A stretch of DNA of 64,000 bases, taken from the NCBI RefSeq assembly GCF_003666685.1, contig NZ_RCIZ01000012.1, forward strand, positions 1-64,000, read 5' to 3'. The number at the start of each line of letters is the position of its first letter. Position 1 is the first letter of the stretch. This DNA is from Mesorhizobium sp. YM1C-6-2. Lineage in GTDB: Bacteria; Pseudomonadota; Alphaproteobacteria; Rhizobiales; Rhizobiaceae. The position numbers and the translations under genes are program-made. Positions 45,148-58,143 of the stretch are shown piece after piece. The notes beneath the pieces were generated by a model, which worked only from the letters and a program-made list of their open reading frames with translations, did not search any database and was not told the DNA's origin.

Positions 45148-46680
45148 TTGAACGCATCCCCGATCCACGACGTCTTTGTCATAGGCGGCGGCATCAACGG
45201 ATGCGGCATCGCCCGCGACGCGGCCGGTCGGGGCTATTCCGTCTTCCTCGCCGAAATGAACGATCTTGCCAGCGGCACCTCGTCGTTTTCCACCAAGCTG
45301 ATCCACGGCGGACTGCGCTACCTGGAACATTACGAATTCCGGCTGGTGCGTGAATCGCTGATGGAGCGCGAGGTGCTGTGGCGCAACGCGCCACACATCA
45401 TCTGGCCGATGCGTTTCGTGCTGCCGTATCACAGGGGCGGTCCGCGCCCCGCCTGGCTCGTCCGGCTGGGCCTCTTCCTGTACGACCATATCGGCGGCCG
45501 CAAGCTCCTGCCGGCGACGCGCACGATCGACATGCGCAGCGACCCCGCCGGCAAGCCGCTGAAGCCTATCTTCACCAAGGCTTTCGAATATTCCGACGGC
45601 TGGGTGAACGATGCCCGCCTCGTCGTGCTCAACGCCCGCGACGCTGCCGACAGGGGCGCCACGATCCGCACCCGCGCGAAGGTGGCGAGCGCGCGCCGCG
45701 AAGGCGACCATTGGGTCGTCGCCGTCGAAGACCTCCGCAGCCAGCAGGTCGAGGAGGTGAGGGCGCGCCTCATCGTCAACGCGGCCGGCCCGTGGGTCGA
45801 CCATGTGCTCGCCGCCGCGCTCGGCCAGAACGACGTGCACAATGTCCGCCTCGTCCAGGGCAGCCACATCGTCGTGCGCAAGAAGTACGACGATCCCCGC
45901 GCCTATTTCTTCCAGAACAATGACGGCCGCATCATCTTCGCCATCCCTTATGAGGAAGATTTCACGCTGATCGGCACCACCGACCGGGACTATTCCGGCG
46001 ATCCCCACGAAGCGAAGATCAGCGATGCCGAAACGAAATACCTCTGCGATGCCGCGAGCGAATATTTCGCAGCGCCGGTGATGCCGGAGGACATCGTCTG
46101 GACCTATTCGGGCGTGCGCCCGCTCTATGACGACGGCGCGTCGAAGGCGCAGGAAGCGACGCGCGACTACGTGCTGAAGGCCGATCACCCGCAGGACGGC
46201 CCGCCTGTCATCAACATCTTCGGCGGCAAGATCACCACCTATCGCCGCCTCGCCGAACACATGCTGGAGAAGATCGAGCATTTCCTCGGCCCGAAGGGAA
46301 AGTCCTGGACCGCGAATGCGCCGCTGCCCGGCGGCGATTTCCCTGCGACCGGTTTCGACGCCCAGGTCGCGCGGCTGAAGGCCGACTACCCCTTCCTCGA
46401 TCGCCATCTCGCGCGCCGTCTCAGCCGTCTCTACGGCACGCGCGCGAAAACCTTGCTCGGCCTTGCGAGGTCGGAAGCCGATCTAGGCCGCAAATTCGGG
46501 CCGGACCTCTACGAGGCGGAGGTCCGCCATCTGATCGACCAGGAATGGGCGGTAACGGCCGAGGACGTGCTGTGGCGCAGGACGAAGCGCGGGCTGACGT
46601 TCTCCCGCGAGGAGGCAGCCGCGCTCGACGAATACATGAAGGGACTGAAGCCCGGCTTGCACACTGCAGCCGCGGAGTAG
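45148..46680 (+). CDS. glpD: Aerobic glycerol-3-phosphate dehydrogenase
   Basis: The 510-residue flavoprotein oxidises glycerol-3-phosphate to dihydroxyacetone phosphate at the inner membrane, passing electrons to quinone. The FAD-binding motif DVFVIGGGINGCGIARDA lies at the N terminus, followed by SSFSTKLIHGGLRYLE and, near the middle, FAIPYEEDFTLIGTTD. I prefer TTG 45148 as start because GGAGG lies five bases upstream and the product then starts at the family position; ATG 45118 would add ten residues. It leads the glycerol uptake operon. Confidence 0.95.
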   Translation: MNASPIHDVFVIGGGINGCGIARDAAGRGYSVFLAEMNDLASGTSSFSTKLIHGGLRYLEHYEFRLVRESLMEREVLWRNAPHIIWPMRFVLPYHRGGPRPAWLVRLGLFLYDHIGGRKLLPATRTIDMRSDPAGKPLKPIFTKAFEYSDGWVNDARLVVLNARDAADRGATIRTRAKVASARREGDHWVVAVEDLRSQQVEEVRARLIVNAAGPWVDHVLAAALGQNDVHNVRLVQGSHIVVRKKYDDPRAYFFQNNDGRIIFAIPYEEDFTLIGTTDRDYSGDPHEAKISDAETKYLCDAASEYFAAPVMPEDIVWTYSGVRPLYDDGASKAQEATRDYVLKADHPQDGPPVINIFGGKITTYRRLAEHMLEKIEHFLGPKGKSWTANAPLPGGDFPATGFDAQVARLKADYPFLDRHLARRLSRLYGTRAKTLLGLARSEADLGRKFGPDLYEAEVRHLIDQEWAVTAEDVLWRRTKRGLTFSREEAAALDEYMKGLKPGLHTAAAE

Positions 46681-46719
46681 AAGCTGAACTCGAGAGTATC
46701 GGCCAAGGGAGGCGGCGGA

Positions 46720-47802
46720 ATGCTCGAACTGCGAAATGTCACGAAGACCGTGTCCGGCGCGGACCATATCCGCGACGTGTCGCTGACGCTTCGCCACGGC
46801 TCGCTGAACGTGCTGCTCGGACCGACCCTCTCCGGCAAGACCAGCCTGATGCGCCTGATGGCCGGGCTCGATGCGCCGACGTCGGGCTCTGTCTGGTTCG
46901 ACGGTGCCGACGTCACCGGCATGCCGGTGCAGAAGCGCAATATTGCCATGGTCTACCAGCAGTTCATCAACTATCCGGCGATGACGGTCTACGAGAACAT
47001 CGCATCGCCGCTCAGGGTCGCCGGCGCCGACAAGGCGACGATTGAGCGCGAGGTGCAGCGCGCCGCCTCGCTCCTGAAGCTCACACCCTATCTCGACCGC
47101 ACGCCGCTCAACCTGTCGGGCGGCCAGCAGCAGCGCACCGCGCTTGCCCGCGCCATCGTCAAGAATGCGTCGCTGGTCCTGCTCGACGAGCCGCTGGCGA
47201 ACCTCGATTACAAGCTGCGCGAGGAACTGCGCGAGGAATTGCCGAAGATCTTCGCCGAAGCCGGCACCATCTTCGTCTACGCTACCACCGAACCGCACGA
47301 GGCGCTGCTCCTCGGCGGCAACACCGCGACGCTGTCCGAAGGCCGCGTCACGCAGTTCGGCCCGACCATCGATGTGTTCCGCCGGCCGGTGGACCTCGTC
47401 ACCGCGAAAACCTTCGCCGATCCGCCGCTCAACACGATCGTCCTGAGGAAGAGCGGATCGAGCTTCCTGCTTGATGGTGGGGTGAACCTCCCTGTGCCGG
47501 AGGACCTCGCCGGCATCGCCGACGCGAGCTATACGGTCGGCTTTCAACCCCACCATCTTTCTTTGTCGCGACCGAGCGCTTCTGCCGTGCCGGTGAAGGC
47601 CAAGGTCTCGGTCACCGAGATCACCGGCTCGGAAAGCTTCGTGCATCTCGATTTCGCCGACGTCCGCTGGGTCATGCTCGAGCACAGCGTGCTCTCGTTC
47701 GAGCCGGATCAGGAGGTCGAGGTGTTCATCGATCCACGCCACATCATGGTCTTCGACGCTGAGGGCCGGTCGGCCGCGGCGCGCGAAAAGCTGGCGGCTT
47801 AG
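46720..47802 (+). CDS. glpS: Glycerol ABC transporter ATPase 1
   Basis: The 360-residue ATPase of the MalK-like subgroup has Walker A GPTLSGKTS near residue 36, the Q-loop YQQFINYPAMTVYEN, the signature LSGGQQQRTALARA and Walker B LVLLDEPLANLD. A C-terminal OB-type regulatory domain (about 240-360) follows. With GlpT it forms an ATPase heterodimer of the GlpSTPQV glycerol importer described in Rhizobium leguminosarum. The start has GGGAGGCGGCGG upstream, 39 bases after glpD. Confidence 0.95.
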   Translation: MLELRNVTKTVSGADHIRDVSLTLRHGSLNVLLGPTLSGKTSLMRLMAGLDAPTSGSVWFDGADVTGMPVQKRNIAMVYQQFINYPAMTVYENIASPLRVAGADKATIEREVQRAASLLKLTPYLDRTPLNLSGGQQQRTALARAIVKNASLVLLDEPLANLDYKLREELREELPKIFAEAGTIFVYATTEPHEALLLGGNTATLSEGRVTQFGPTIDVFRRPVDLVTAKTFADPPLNTIVLRKSGSSFLLDGGVNLPVPEDLAGIADASYTVGFQPHHLSLSRPSASAVPVKAKVSVTEITGSESFVHLDFADVRWVMLEHSVLSFEPDQEVEVFIDPRHIMVFDAEGRSAAAREKLAA

Positions 47803-47812
47803 GGAGGCGAGG

Positions 47813-48883
<1,071 letters not shown>

Positions 48884-48889
48884 AGCGCC

Positions 48890-49756
48890 ATGGACAAGCC
48901 CTGGAACAACAAGGCCTGGTTCATGGTGCTGCCGGTGCTGCTGCTGGTCGCCTTCTCGGCGATCATCCCGCTGATGACGGTCGTGAACTATTCGGTGCAG
49001 GACACGTTCGGCAACAACGAGTTCTTCTGGGCCGGCACTGACTGGTACCAGGAAGTGCTGGCGTCTGACCGCTTCTGGAATTCGATGGGGCGCAACCTCG
49101 TCTTTTCGGCCATCATCCTGGCGATCCAGATACCGCTCGGCATCTTCATCGCGCTCAACATGCCGCGCTCCGGCTGGGGCGTTTCGGTCTGCCTGGTGCT
49201 GATGGCGCTGCCGCTGCTCATTCCGTGGAACGTGGTCGGCACGATCTGGCAGGTTTTCGGCCGTATCGACATCGGGCTGCTCGGCTATTCGCTTGCCGCG
49301 CTCGGCATCGACTACAACTACGTCAACGATCCCTTCGACGCCTGGATCACGGTCATCCTGATGGATGTGTGGCACTGGACGAGCCTCGTCGTCCTCCTGT
49401 GCTATGCCGGCCTCGTTTCCATCCCTGACGCCTACTACCAGGCCGCCAAGATCGACGGCGCGTCGCGCTGGGCGATCTTCCGCTACATCCAGCTGCCGAA
49501 GATGAACCGCGTGCTTTTGATCGCGGTGCTCCTGCGCTTCATGGACAGTTTCATGATCTACACCGAGCCCTTCGTCGTCACCGGCGGCGGCCCCGGCAAC
49601 ACCACGACCTTCCTGTCGATCGACCTCGTCAAGCTCGCCATCGGCGAGTTCAATCTCGGCGAGGCGGCGGCGATGTCGATCGTCTACTTCCTCATCGTCC
49701 TCCTGCTGTCATGGGTGTTCTACACCGTCATGACCAATTACGGGCAGGAGCGCTGA
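48890..49756 (+). CDS. glpP: Glycerol ABC transporter permease 1
   Basis: The 288-residue inner-membrane protein has six predicted transmembrane helices (first at about 12-35). The MalF-type EAA loop is AAKIDGASRWAIFRYIQLPKMN, which docks the ATPases. ETFVVTGGGPGNTTTF-like sequence (EPFVVTGGGPGNTT) is typical of sugar permeases. It starts seven bases after glpT and pairs with GlpQ. Confidence 0.95.
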   Translation: MDKPWNNKAWFMVLPVLLLVAFSAIIPLMTVVNYSVQDTFGNNEFFWAGTDWYQEVLASDRFWNSMGRNLVFSAIILAIQIPLGIFIALNMPRSGWGVSVCLVLMALPLLIPWNVVGTIWQVFGRIDIGLLGYSLAALGIDYNYVNDPFDAWITVILMDVWHWTSLVVLLCYAGLVSIPDAYYQAAKIDGASRWAIFRYIQLPKMNRVLLIAVLLRFMDSFMIYTEPFVVTGGGPGNTTTFLSIDLVKLAIGEFNLGEAAAMSIVYFLIVLLLSWVFYTVMTNYGQER

Positions 49757-49757
49757 G

Positions 49758-50677
<920 letters not shown>

Positions 50678-50678
<1 letters not shown>

Positions 50679-51085
50679 TGACGACCGCCCGCCGCTGGCC
50701 CATCCCGCTGATTGCCGTGCTCGCCGCCTACCTTGTGCTCGCCGCCGCGCTTGCCTCCTTCGTGCCACTGCGCGACGAAGCCCGCGACTGGGGCGCGCCC
50801 CTGATCCCCGGCGGCTGGATGGCCTGGACCTTCCCGACCGCGCTGTTCTTCCTGACGATATTCCTGCTGCTCGCGCTGATGGCGGTGTGGGAATACGCCT
50901 CGCCGGGCGGCAATCCGCGCGTCGGCCTGTTGCGCTTCGAGACGACCCGCGGCGACCGTCTGTTCCTATCGCTGCTCGGCAGCGCATTCATCCACCTCGC
51001 ATGGCTTGGGCTTGTGGGCTCCAACCTGTGGTGGGCTCTCGCTCTCTCCGTGGTCTACGCGATTGGCGTGTTCCGCTACGTATAG
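50678..51085 (+). CDS. glpU: Small membrane protein of the glycerol transporter operon (DUF2160)
   Basis: The 135-residue protein has three to four hydrophobic helices (IPLIAVLAAYLVLAAALASF; FPTALFFLTIFLLLALMAVW; two near the C terminus) and a conserved WEYASPGGNPRVGLLRFETTRGDRLF loop of the DUF2160 family. GlpU is the constant but uncharacterised member of rhizobial glp operons. The tandem ATGATG at 50675/50678 overlaps the glpQ stop; 50678 has the better spacing from GGAGG. Confidence 0.9.
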
Positions 51086-51158
51086 AGGGGGAAATAGTTG
51101 GAGCGGCCGCGTGCCGGCGACCGCTCCGATCGCACTGTAACCTTGTGGAGGAAACGAA

Positions 51159-52880
<1,722 letters not shown>

Positions 52881-52969
52881 GCATATCGGTCGGGCGTTCG
52901 CGCCCGGACGGAACGAAGAACGGGGAGGCGGCGTGATGCCGCCTCCCTGTTCGGCTGATCGGAGGGATC

Positions 52970-54460
52970 ATGACAGGCTACATTCTCGCCATCGACCAGG
53001 GCACGACATCGTCGCGCGCCATCGTCTTCGACGGGAAGATGAAGATCGCCGGTGTCGGCCAGAAGGAGTTCACGCAGTTCTATCCGGCCTCGGGCTGGGT
53101 CGAGCATAACCCGGAGGAGATCTGGCAGAGCGTGCTCTGGGCAGCGAAGGAAGCGCTGCGCAAGGCCAAGGTGAAGGCGGTCGGGATCGCAGCCATCGGC
53201 ATCACCAACCAGCGCGAGACCGTGGTCATCTGGGACAAGGCGACCGGAAAGCCGATCCACAATGCGATCGTCTGGCAAGACAGGCGCACCGCGCCGCTCT
53301 GCGCAAAGCTTAGGAAGGCGGGACTGGAGAAGAAGTTCTCGCGCAAGACCGGCCTGCTGCTCGATCCCTATTTCTCGGGCACCAAGATCGCTTGGCTGCT
53401 CGACCGCGTGAAAGGCGCCAGGAAGCGCGCCGAAAAAGGCGAATTGCTCGCCGGCACGATTGACAGTTTCCTCATCTGGCGGCTGACCGGCGGCAGGGTC
53501 CACGCCACCGACGCCACCAATGCCTCGCGCACGCTCGTCTACAACATCGAGAAGAACGAGTGGGACGCGGAACTGCTGAAGATACTGGATATCCCGGCGA
53601 CGCTCCTGCCTGTCGTGAAGGACTGCGCCGATGATTTCGGCGTTACCGAGAAAGCCATCTTCGGCGCTGCGATCCCGATCCTCGGCGTCGCCGGCGACCA
53701 GCATGCCGCCACCATCGGCCAGGCCTGCTTCAAGCCGGGCATGATGAAATCGACCTACGGCACCGGCTGCTTTGCGGTGCTCAACACCGGCGCCGACATC
53801 GTGCGTTCGAAGAACCGGCTGCTGACCACCATTGCCTACCGCCTCGACGGCAGGACGACCTATGCGCTGGAAGGCTCGATCTTCATCGCGGGCGCGGCCG
53901 TACAATGGCTGCGCGACGGCGCCAGGATGATCTCGAAAGCCGCCCATAGCGGGGAGCTGGCGGCCAAGGCGGACGACACGCAGAACGTGTATCTCGTGCC
54001 GGCCTTCGTCGGCCTCGGCGCGCCGCACTGGGACGCCGACGCGCGCGGCGCGATCTTCGGCCTGACGCGCAATTCCGGGCCGGCCGAATTCGCGCGGGCA
54101 GCGCTCGAGGCCGTCGCCTACCAGACGCGCGATCTGCTCGATGCGATGAAGAAGGACTGGAAGGGCGCTTCCAATTCCACCGTGCTCAGGGTCGACGGCG
54201 GCATGGTGGCGTCGGACTGGACGATGCAGCGGCTGGCCGACATACTGGACGCGCCGGTCGACCGGCCTGAGATCCTTGAGACCACAGCCTTGGGTGCCGC
54301 ATGGCTTGCCGGCTCCAGGGCAGGGGTGTGGCCGAAAGGCCAGGACTTTGCCAGGAGCTGGGCGCTCGAGCGCCGCTTCAAGCCGAAGATGGATGCGAAG
54401 ACCCGCGACGCTAAGCTGAACGGCTGGCGCGACGCCGTCCGCCGCACGCTCACCGTCTGA
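52970..54460 (+). CDS. glpK: Glycerol kinase
   Basis: The 496-residue kinase phosphorylates glycerol to glycerol-3-phosphate, trapping it and producing the GlpR inducer. The FGGY-family motifs are [18 protein letters not shown] at the N terminus, [24 protein letters not shown], and [14 protein letters not shown] near residue 407. Length is standard. It is 89 bases after glpV and followed by a strong terminator, so it closes the glp operon. Confidence 0.97.
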   Translation: MTGYILAIDQGTTSSRAIVFDGKMKIAGVGQKEFTQFYPASGWVEHNPEEIWQSVLWAAKEALRKAKVKAVGIAAIGITNQRETVVIWDKATGKPIHNAIVWQDRRTAPLCAKLRKAGLEKKFSRKTGLLLDPYFSGTKIAWLLDRVKGARKRAEKGELLAGTIDSFLIWRLTGGRVHATDATNASRTLVYNIEKNEWDAELLKILDIPATLLPVVKDCADDFGVTEKAIFGAAIPILGVAGDQHAATIGQACFKPGMMKSTYGTGCFAVLNTGADIVRSKNRLLTTIAYRLDGRTTYALEGSIFIAGAAVQWLRDGARMISKAAHSGELAAKADDTQNVYLVPAFVGLGAPHWDADARGAIFGLTRNSGPAEFARAALEAVAYQTRDLLDAMKKDWKGASNSTVLRVDGGMVASDWTMQRLADILDAPVDRPEILETTALGAAWLAGSRAGVWPKGQDFARSWALERRFKPKMDAKTRDAKLNGWRDAVRRTLTV

Positions 54461-54476
54461 TCCGGCCGCTCATGAA

Positions 54477-54510
54477 AAGGCCCGCGCCGTTTCCGACGCG
54501 GGCCTTCTTT
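54477..54510 (+). terminator. Rho-independent terminator of the glp operon
   Basis: Ten-base arms AAGGCCCGCG and CGCGGGCCTT enclose a ten-base loop and continue into TTCTTT. The hairpin lies 16 bases after the glpK stop and also precedes the convergent BA14K gene end, so it may serve both. Confidence 0.88.
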
Positions 54511-54527
54511 CGATATGCGTTCAGCGA

Positions 54528-55052
54528 TCAGCTATAGGGCGAATAGCACTGGCGGCGCGGCCCGTTATAGGGCTGGAACGTATTGTCGGAGGCACGATAG
54601 GACCGATAGCGGTCGTAGCACCATTCGACATGCGCGCTGCCGCCACCGCCGCGGTAGTAGCCGCCATTGTTGCTGTTGGCGATCGCACCGCCGACGATGG
54701 CGCCGGCAATGAAGGCGCCGGCCGGGAACCAGAACCCGTTGTAGTAGCGGTCGTCCCAATGCCTCTTGTAGCGATAGCCGCGATGACCGTTGTGCCAGTT
54801 GCCCCTGCGGTCCACATATCTCCGATTGTCCCAATGCCTGTTGCCGCGGCGGATGTTGCGGTTCACCCGTTCGTTGCCGAAACTCGGGCGGTTCCGCTTC
54901 CAGCGCCAGTCCTGCACGTTTACGACATCGGAGTGCTCCGCCGCCGGAGCCTTCGGCATATGGATCGGCGCCGCATTCGCCGGGAGGGCGCCGCCCAGGG
55001 CGAACGACGCCGTCATCGCAGTGGCGCATAAAGCTGACAGGAATTTTTTCAT
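54528..55052 (-). CDS. BA14K-family exported protein
   Basis: The 174-residue protein has a signal peptide (MKKFLSALCATAMTASFALGGALPANAA). A strongly basic central part rich in Arg, Trp and His (RWKRNRPSFG to HRGYRYKRHWDDRYY) follows, then a hydrophobic Gly/Ala helix (about 113-130). The C-terminal BA14K domain contains HVEWCYDRYRSY, then DNTF and CYSPYS. BA14K proteins were first known as Brucella antigens with lectin-like activity. It is probably envelope-associated and is transcribed away from the tRNA-Lys region. Confidence 0.92.
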   Translation of the reverse strand: MKKFLSALCATAMTASFALGGALPANAAPIHMPKAPAAEHSDVVNVQDWRWKRNRPSFGNERVNRNIRRGNRHWDNRRYVDRRGNWHNGHRGYRYKRHWDDRYYNGFWFPAGAFIAGAIVGGAIANSNNGGYYRGGGGSAHVEWCYDRYRSYRASDNTFQPYNGPRRQCYSPYS

Positions 55053-55244
55053 AACGAATCCTCATTCTGGACCAGACGTACGGTCCCTTCAGGCGGCAAA
55101 CGGCAGATAGGCGCGAATAGTTCCTCGTTACACCCCAGATTGCAAAATTTTAATGTTCGATTTCTTACGCTGCGTAACCGCCTGAGGAGGAGGATACGAC
55201 GGTCGCGGATCGGAAGCGAACAGGTGATTGAGGCCAGGCTGTGT

Positions 55245-55320
55245 TGGTGAGCGCGCTGGGGCTCGAACCCAGGACCTACTGATTAAAAGTCAGTTGCTCT
55301 ACCGGCTGAGCTACGCGCTC
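55245..55320 (-). tRNA. tRNA-Lys (anticodon UUU)
   Basis: The minus strand reads GAGCGCGTAGCTCAGCCGG, the anticodon stem-loop CTGACTTTTAATCAG with TTT, then GGTCC, CTGGGTTCGAGCCCCAG and CGCGCTC, with encoded ACCA. All four stems pair and the length is 76 bases. No integration scar is visible next to it. Confidence 0.97.
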
Positions 55321-55504
55321 CCGCAGGGCGCGAAGCACCCTCGAAATTGCGGCGGAACATAGGGAGAGTGCCCGAACGGGTCAACCGGAAAAAGGCGGGT
55401 TTTAAACCGGATCGACATCCGCCCACACTGTTCCGCTTGCAAGCGCTGCAAGGCAGGTATTTGATCCCCGTTCCGGTCGCTGGGAGCAATCGAAAGAGGT
55501 CGTT

Positions 55505-55660
55505 ATGCTTCGGAGCCATCGCACCACGTTCGCATTTCTCCTGATCACCGCAGCCTTCGCACTGACGGCCTGTCAGGCGACATCGACGGCGAAACCCTAC
55601 AGCCCGTCGAATTGCGCGATGGTCGGCTCCTCCTGCGGACGCACGCACCACTTCTTCTAG
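55505..55660 (+). CDS. 51-residue lipoprotein
   Basis: A short frame begins at ATG 55505 after an AAGAGG site. Residues 1-22 form a lipoprotein signal (MLRSHRTTFAFLLITAAFAL) with lipobox LTAC and acylated Cys23. The mature peptide (QATSTAKPYSPSN, then CAMVGSSCGRTHHFF) has two further cysteines that could form a disulfide and a His-rich end. Tiny lipoproteins of this kind are common in Rhizobiales and usually unannotated. It is followed 15 bases later by the convergent LysR-type gene. Function unknown. Confidence 0.72.
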   Translation: MLRSHRTTFAFLLITAAFALTACQATSTAKPYSPSNCAMVGSSCGRTHHFF

Positions 55661-55675
55661 GGAAGCGGCGGCCGT

Positions 55676-56650
55676 CTATCGTATCTCTTCCAGTATGTGG
55701 TCGTAGAGCAGCTTGGCCGCCGGCGAGAGCGCCCGGTTGCGCGCCATGATCAGGCTGTAGGGCTGCACGTCGATATCGAAGGAGATCGGCAGGATCTCGA
55801 TGGCGCCGTCGAGCCCGTCTTCGGCATTGATGAACTTCGCCATGTCGAGCGCCACCGGCGCGATGGCGTCCGACTGCGCCACCATCACCATCGTCAGCAG
55901 CAGCGACGTCGTGTTCAGGATTCGATCGGGCAGCGGCACGTTGCGGCTCATGAAGATCGTCTCGATGGTGCGCCTGAGCAGCGACCCTCCCGGCTGGAAC
56001 ACCCAGTCGTAATTGGTCAGTTGCTCGAGTTCCGCAGCTCGTCCGTCGGCCAGCGGATGGCCGCGCCGGACGATCAGGCAGGCCTTTTCTATGCCGATGA
56101 CGCGCGCCTCGAAGAGCCGTGGATTGAGGTCGTCGGGAATGCGCGCGATAATGAAGTCGTGGCGCGACGCGAGCAGTTCGCGCGCCAGCACTCCGCTGGT
56201 GTCGACCTGGACGCTGATCTCGATGCGCGGATATTTTTTCCGGATTCGCCGAATCGCCGGCACGGCCAAGCCGATCGCCGGCGCGGTGACAGCGCCGAGA
56301 AACACCGCGCCGCCCTTGCCGGATCTCAGATCGGAAATCTCGCGATCCACCTCGCGCAGTTCCAGCAGCATGGTCCGCGCCCGCCGCGCCAATGCCGCCC
56401 CGAACGGCGTCAGTTCCACGCCGCGCGGCAGCCGCCGGCAGAGCGGCACCCCCAATATGTCCTCCATCTCGGCGATCATGCGCGAGGCGGCCGGTTGCGA
56501 GATGTTCAGCATGTGGGCCGCCGCGCTGATCTGGCCGCTGTCCTCGACCGCCACGATCATGCGCATATGCGAGACTTTCAGGCCGCTGCGCAGCAGGCCT
56601 TCGGTGTCTTCGCCAGGCAGTTCCCGATTCTGGCTGTATGACCCTTCCAA
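55676..56650 (-). CDS. gbpR: LysR-type regulator of the chvE-ggu locus
   Basis: The 324-residue regulator has an N-terminal winged helix at about 25-85 (LKVSHMRMIVAVEDSGQISAAAHMLNISQPAASRMIAEME) and a LysR co-inducer domain. It starts at TTG 56650 with GGCGGAG about six bases upstream; the next methionine would cut into the first helix. It is transcribed divergently from chvE, exactly as gbpR in Agrobacterium, where GbpR with arabinose or galactose activates chvE. The name is assigned by this context and overall similarity. Confidence 0.9.
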   Translation of the reverse strand: MEGSYSQNRELPGEDTEGLLRSGLKVSHMRMIVAVEDSGQISAAAHMLNISQPAASRMIAEMEDILGVPLCRRLPRGVELTPFGAALARRARTMLLELREVDREISDLRSGKGGAVFLGAVTAPAIGLAVPAIRRIRKKYPRIEISVQVDTSGVLARELLASRHDFIIARIPDDLNPRLFEARVIGIEKACLIVRRGHPLADGRAAELEQLTNYDWVFQPGGSLLRRTIETIFMSRNVPLPDRILNTTSLLLTMVMVAQSDAIAPVALDMAKFINAEDGLDGAIEILPISFDIDVQPYSLIMARNRALSPAAKLLYDHILEEIR

Positions 56651-56917
56651 TGCGTTCTCCGCCGGTTGAAACGTTGCATGTCGCCTCTAGCATACCAATA
56701 GGTTATGCCGCGCATCATAAATTGCATTTGACAGTTATATCGATTGAAGCCAGTTTCCGGCTGTCCTTCGACGGCCGCGCAAGCCGAGAGCTGGCGGCCG
56801 GTTCGAGCGACGCTCTGGGAGGATAATCAGACCAATAAGGCCTGCGCCGAGGCGACAGGCACGGAAGGGCGACCGGCAAGTCCGGCTGCGACACGTCATC
56901 ACCAAGGGAGATTCACA
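56651..56917. promoter_or_regulatory. Divergent gbpR-chvE control region
   Basis: The 267-base interval holds an interrupted dyad TTATG-N8-CATAA at 56703-56720, a plausible LysR-type binding site. TTGACA at 56728-56733 directs transcription to chvE but has no good -10, as expected of an activator-dependent promoter. On the minus strand TGGTATGCT (ending near 56690) is a possible extended -10 for gbpR. All of these are inspection-based. Confidence 0.5.
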
Positions 56918-57988
56918 GTGAAAATCATCAAGGCAATGGTCGGCGCGCTGGCGCTCGGCCTGGCGACCATGAGCTTCGGCGCCCATGCGCAGGACAAGGG
57001 CCTCGTCGGCATCGCCATGCCGACCAAGTCCTCGCTGCGCTGGATCAGCGACGGCAACGAGCTGAAGGCGGCGCTGGAGGCCAAGGGCTACACCGTCGAC
57101 CTGCAGTATGCCGAGGACGACATCCCTAACCAGCTCGCGCAGATCGAAGGCATGGTGACCAAGGGCGCCAAGGCGCTGGTCGTTGCCTCCATCGATGGCA
57201 CCACCCTGTCGCAGGTGCTCCAGCAGGCCAAGGACGGCGGCGCGATCACGGTCGCCTACGACCGCCTGATCCGCGAGAGCCCGAACGTCGACTATTACAC
57301 CACCTTCGACAACTTCAAGGTGGGCGTGCTGCAGGCGGAATCGCTGGTTGCCGGCCTCAAGGAGCGCTTCGGCGACCAGAAGCCGTGGAACGTCGAGCTG
57401 TTCGGCGGCTCACCGGACGACAACAACGCCTTCTTTTTCTACGACGGTGCCATGTCCGTGCTGCAGCCGATGATCGACAGCGGCGAGATCGTCATCAAGT
57501 CGGGCCAGACCGGCATGGAGAAGGTCGGCACGCTGCGCTGGGATGCGGCCGTGGCGCAGGCGCGCATGGACAACATCCTGTCGGCCAACTACTCCGACGG
57601 TAGCCGCGTGCACGGCGTGCTCGCCCCGTATGACGGCCTCTCGCGCGGCATCATCTCGTCGCTGCGCGGCGTTGGTTACGGCAGTGCCGACCAGGCCTGG
57701 CCGATCATCACCGGCCAGGACGCCGAGACCCCTTCGGTGAAGGCGATCATCGCCGGCGAGCAGTACTCGACGGTCTTCAAGGACACCCGCGAGCTCGCCA
57801 AGGTGACCGCTGCCCTCGTCGACACCGCGCTCTCCGGCGGCCAGCCCGAGATCAACGACACCAAGACCTATGAGAACGGCGTCAAGGTGGTTCCGTCCTA
57901 CCTGCTCGTCCCGGTGTCGGTCGACAAGTCGAACTACGAGAAGATCGTGGTCGAGTCCGGCTACATCAAGGCCGAAGAGCTCAAGTAA
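56918..57988 (+). CDS. chvE: Multiple-sugar-binding periplasmic protein
   Basis: The 356-residue protein starts at GTG 56918 behind AAGGGAG and has a signal peptide to about residue 25 (FGAHAQ). The type-1 periplasmic binding fold shows [53 protein letters not shown] and [12 protein letters not shown], typical of ChvE/XylF-type aldose-binding proteins. ChvE binds arabinose, galactose, glucose and xylose; in Agrobacterium it also signals through VirA. Here it supplies the GguAB transporter. A terminator after the gene should keep its expression above that of gguAB. Confidence 0.95.
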   Translation: MKIIKAMVGALALGLATMSFGAHAQDKGLVGIAMPTKSSLRWISDGNELKAALEAKGYTVDLQYAEDDIPNQLAQIEGMVTKGAKALVVASIDGTTLSQVLQQAKDGGAITVAYDRLIRESPNVDYYTTFDNFKVGVLQAESLVAGLKERFGDQKPWNVELFGGSPDDNNAFFFYDGAMSVLQPMIDSGEIVIKSGQTGMEKVGTLRWDAAVAQARMDNILSANYSDGSRVHGVLAPYDGLSRGIISSLRGVGYGSADQAWPIITGQDAETPSVKAIIAGEQYSTVFKDTRELAKVTAALVDTALSGGQPEINDTKTYENGVKVVPSYLLVPVSVDKSNYEKIVVESGYIKAEELK

Positions 57989-58008
57989 GAACGGTCGAAA
58001 ATTACGGG

Positions 58009-58036
58009 ACCCCGCGCTCCGGCGCGGGGTTCTTTC
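58009..58036 (+). terminator. Terminator/attenuator between chvE and gguA
   Basis: Nine-base arms ACCCCGCGC and GCGCGGGGT with a TCCG loop are followed by TTCTTTC. The hairpin is 20 bases after the chvE stop. Because gguA follows on the same strand, it probably acts as a partial terminator, so the binding protein is made in excess. Confidence 0.85.
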
Positions 58037-58143
58037 GTTCCCTTCGAAGCTGACTTAATTTGGCCGAAGGCATTCCAGGAAGCGGAAAACGGCTTTTCGT
58101 CCGGGATTGCGGCAGGGACAATGGATCGGTGACAGGATTGGCC

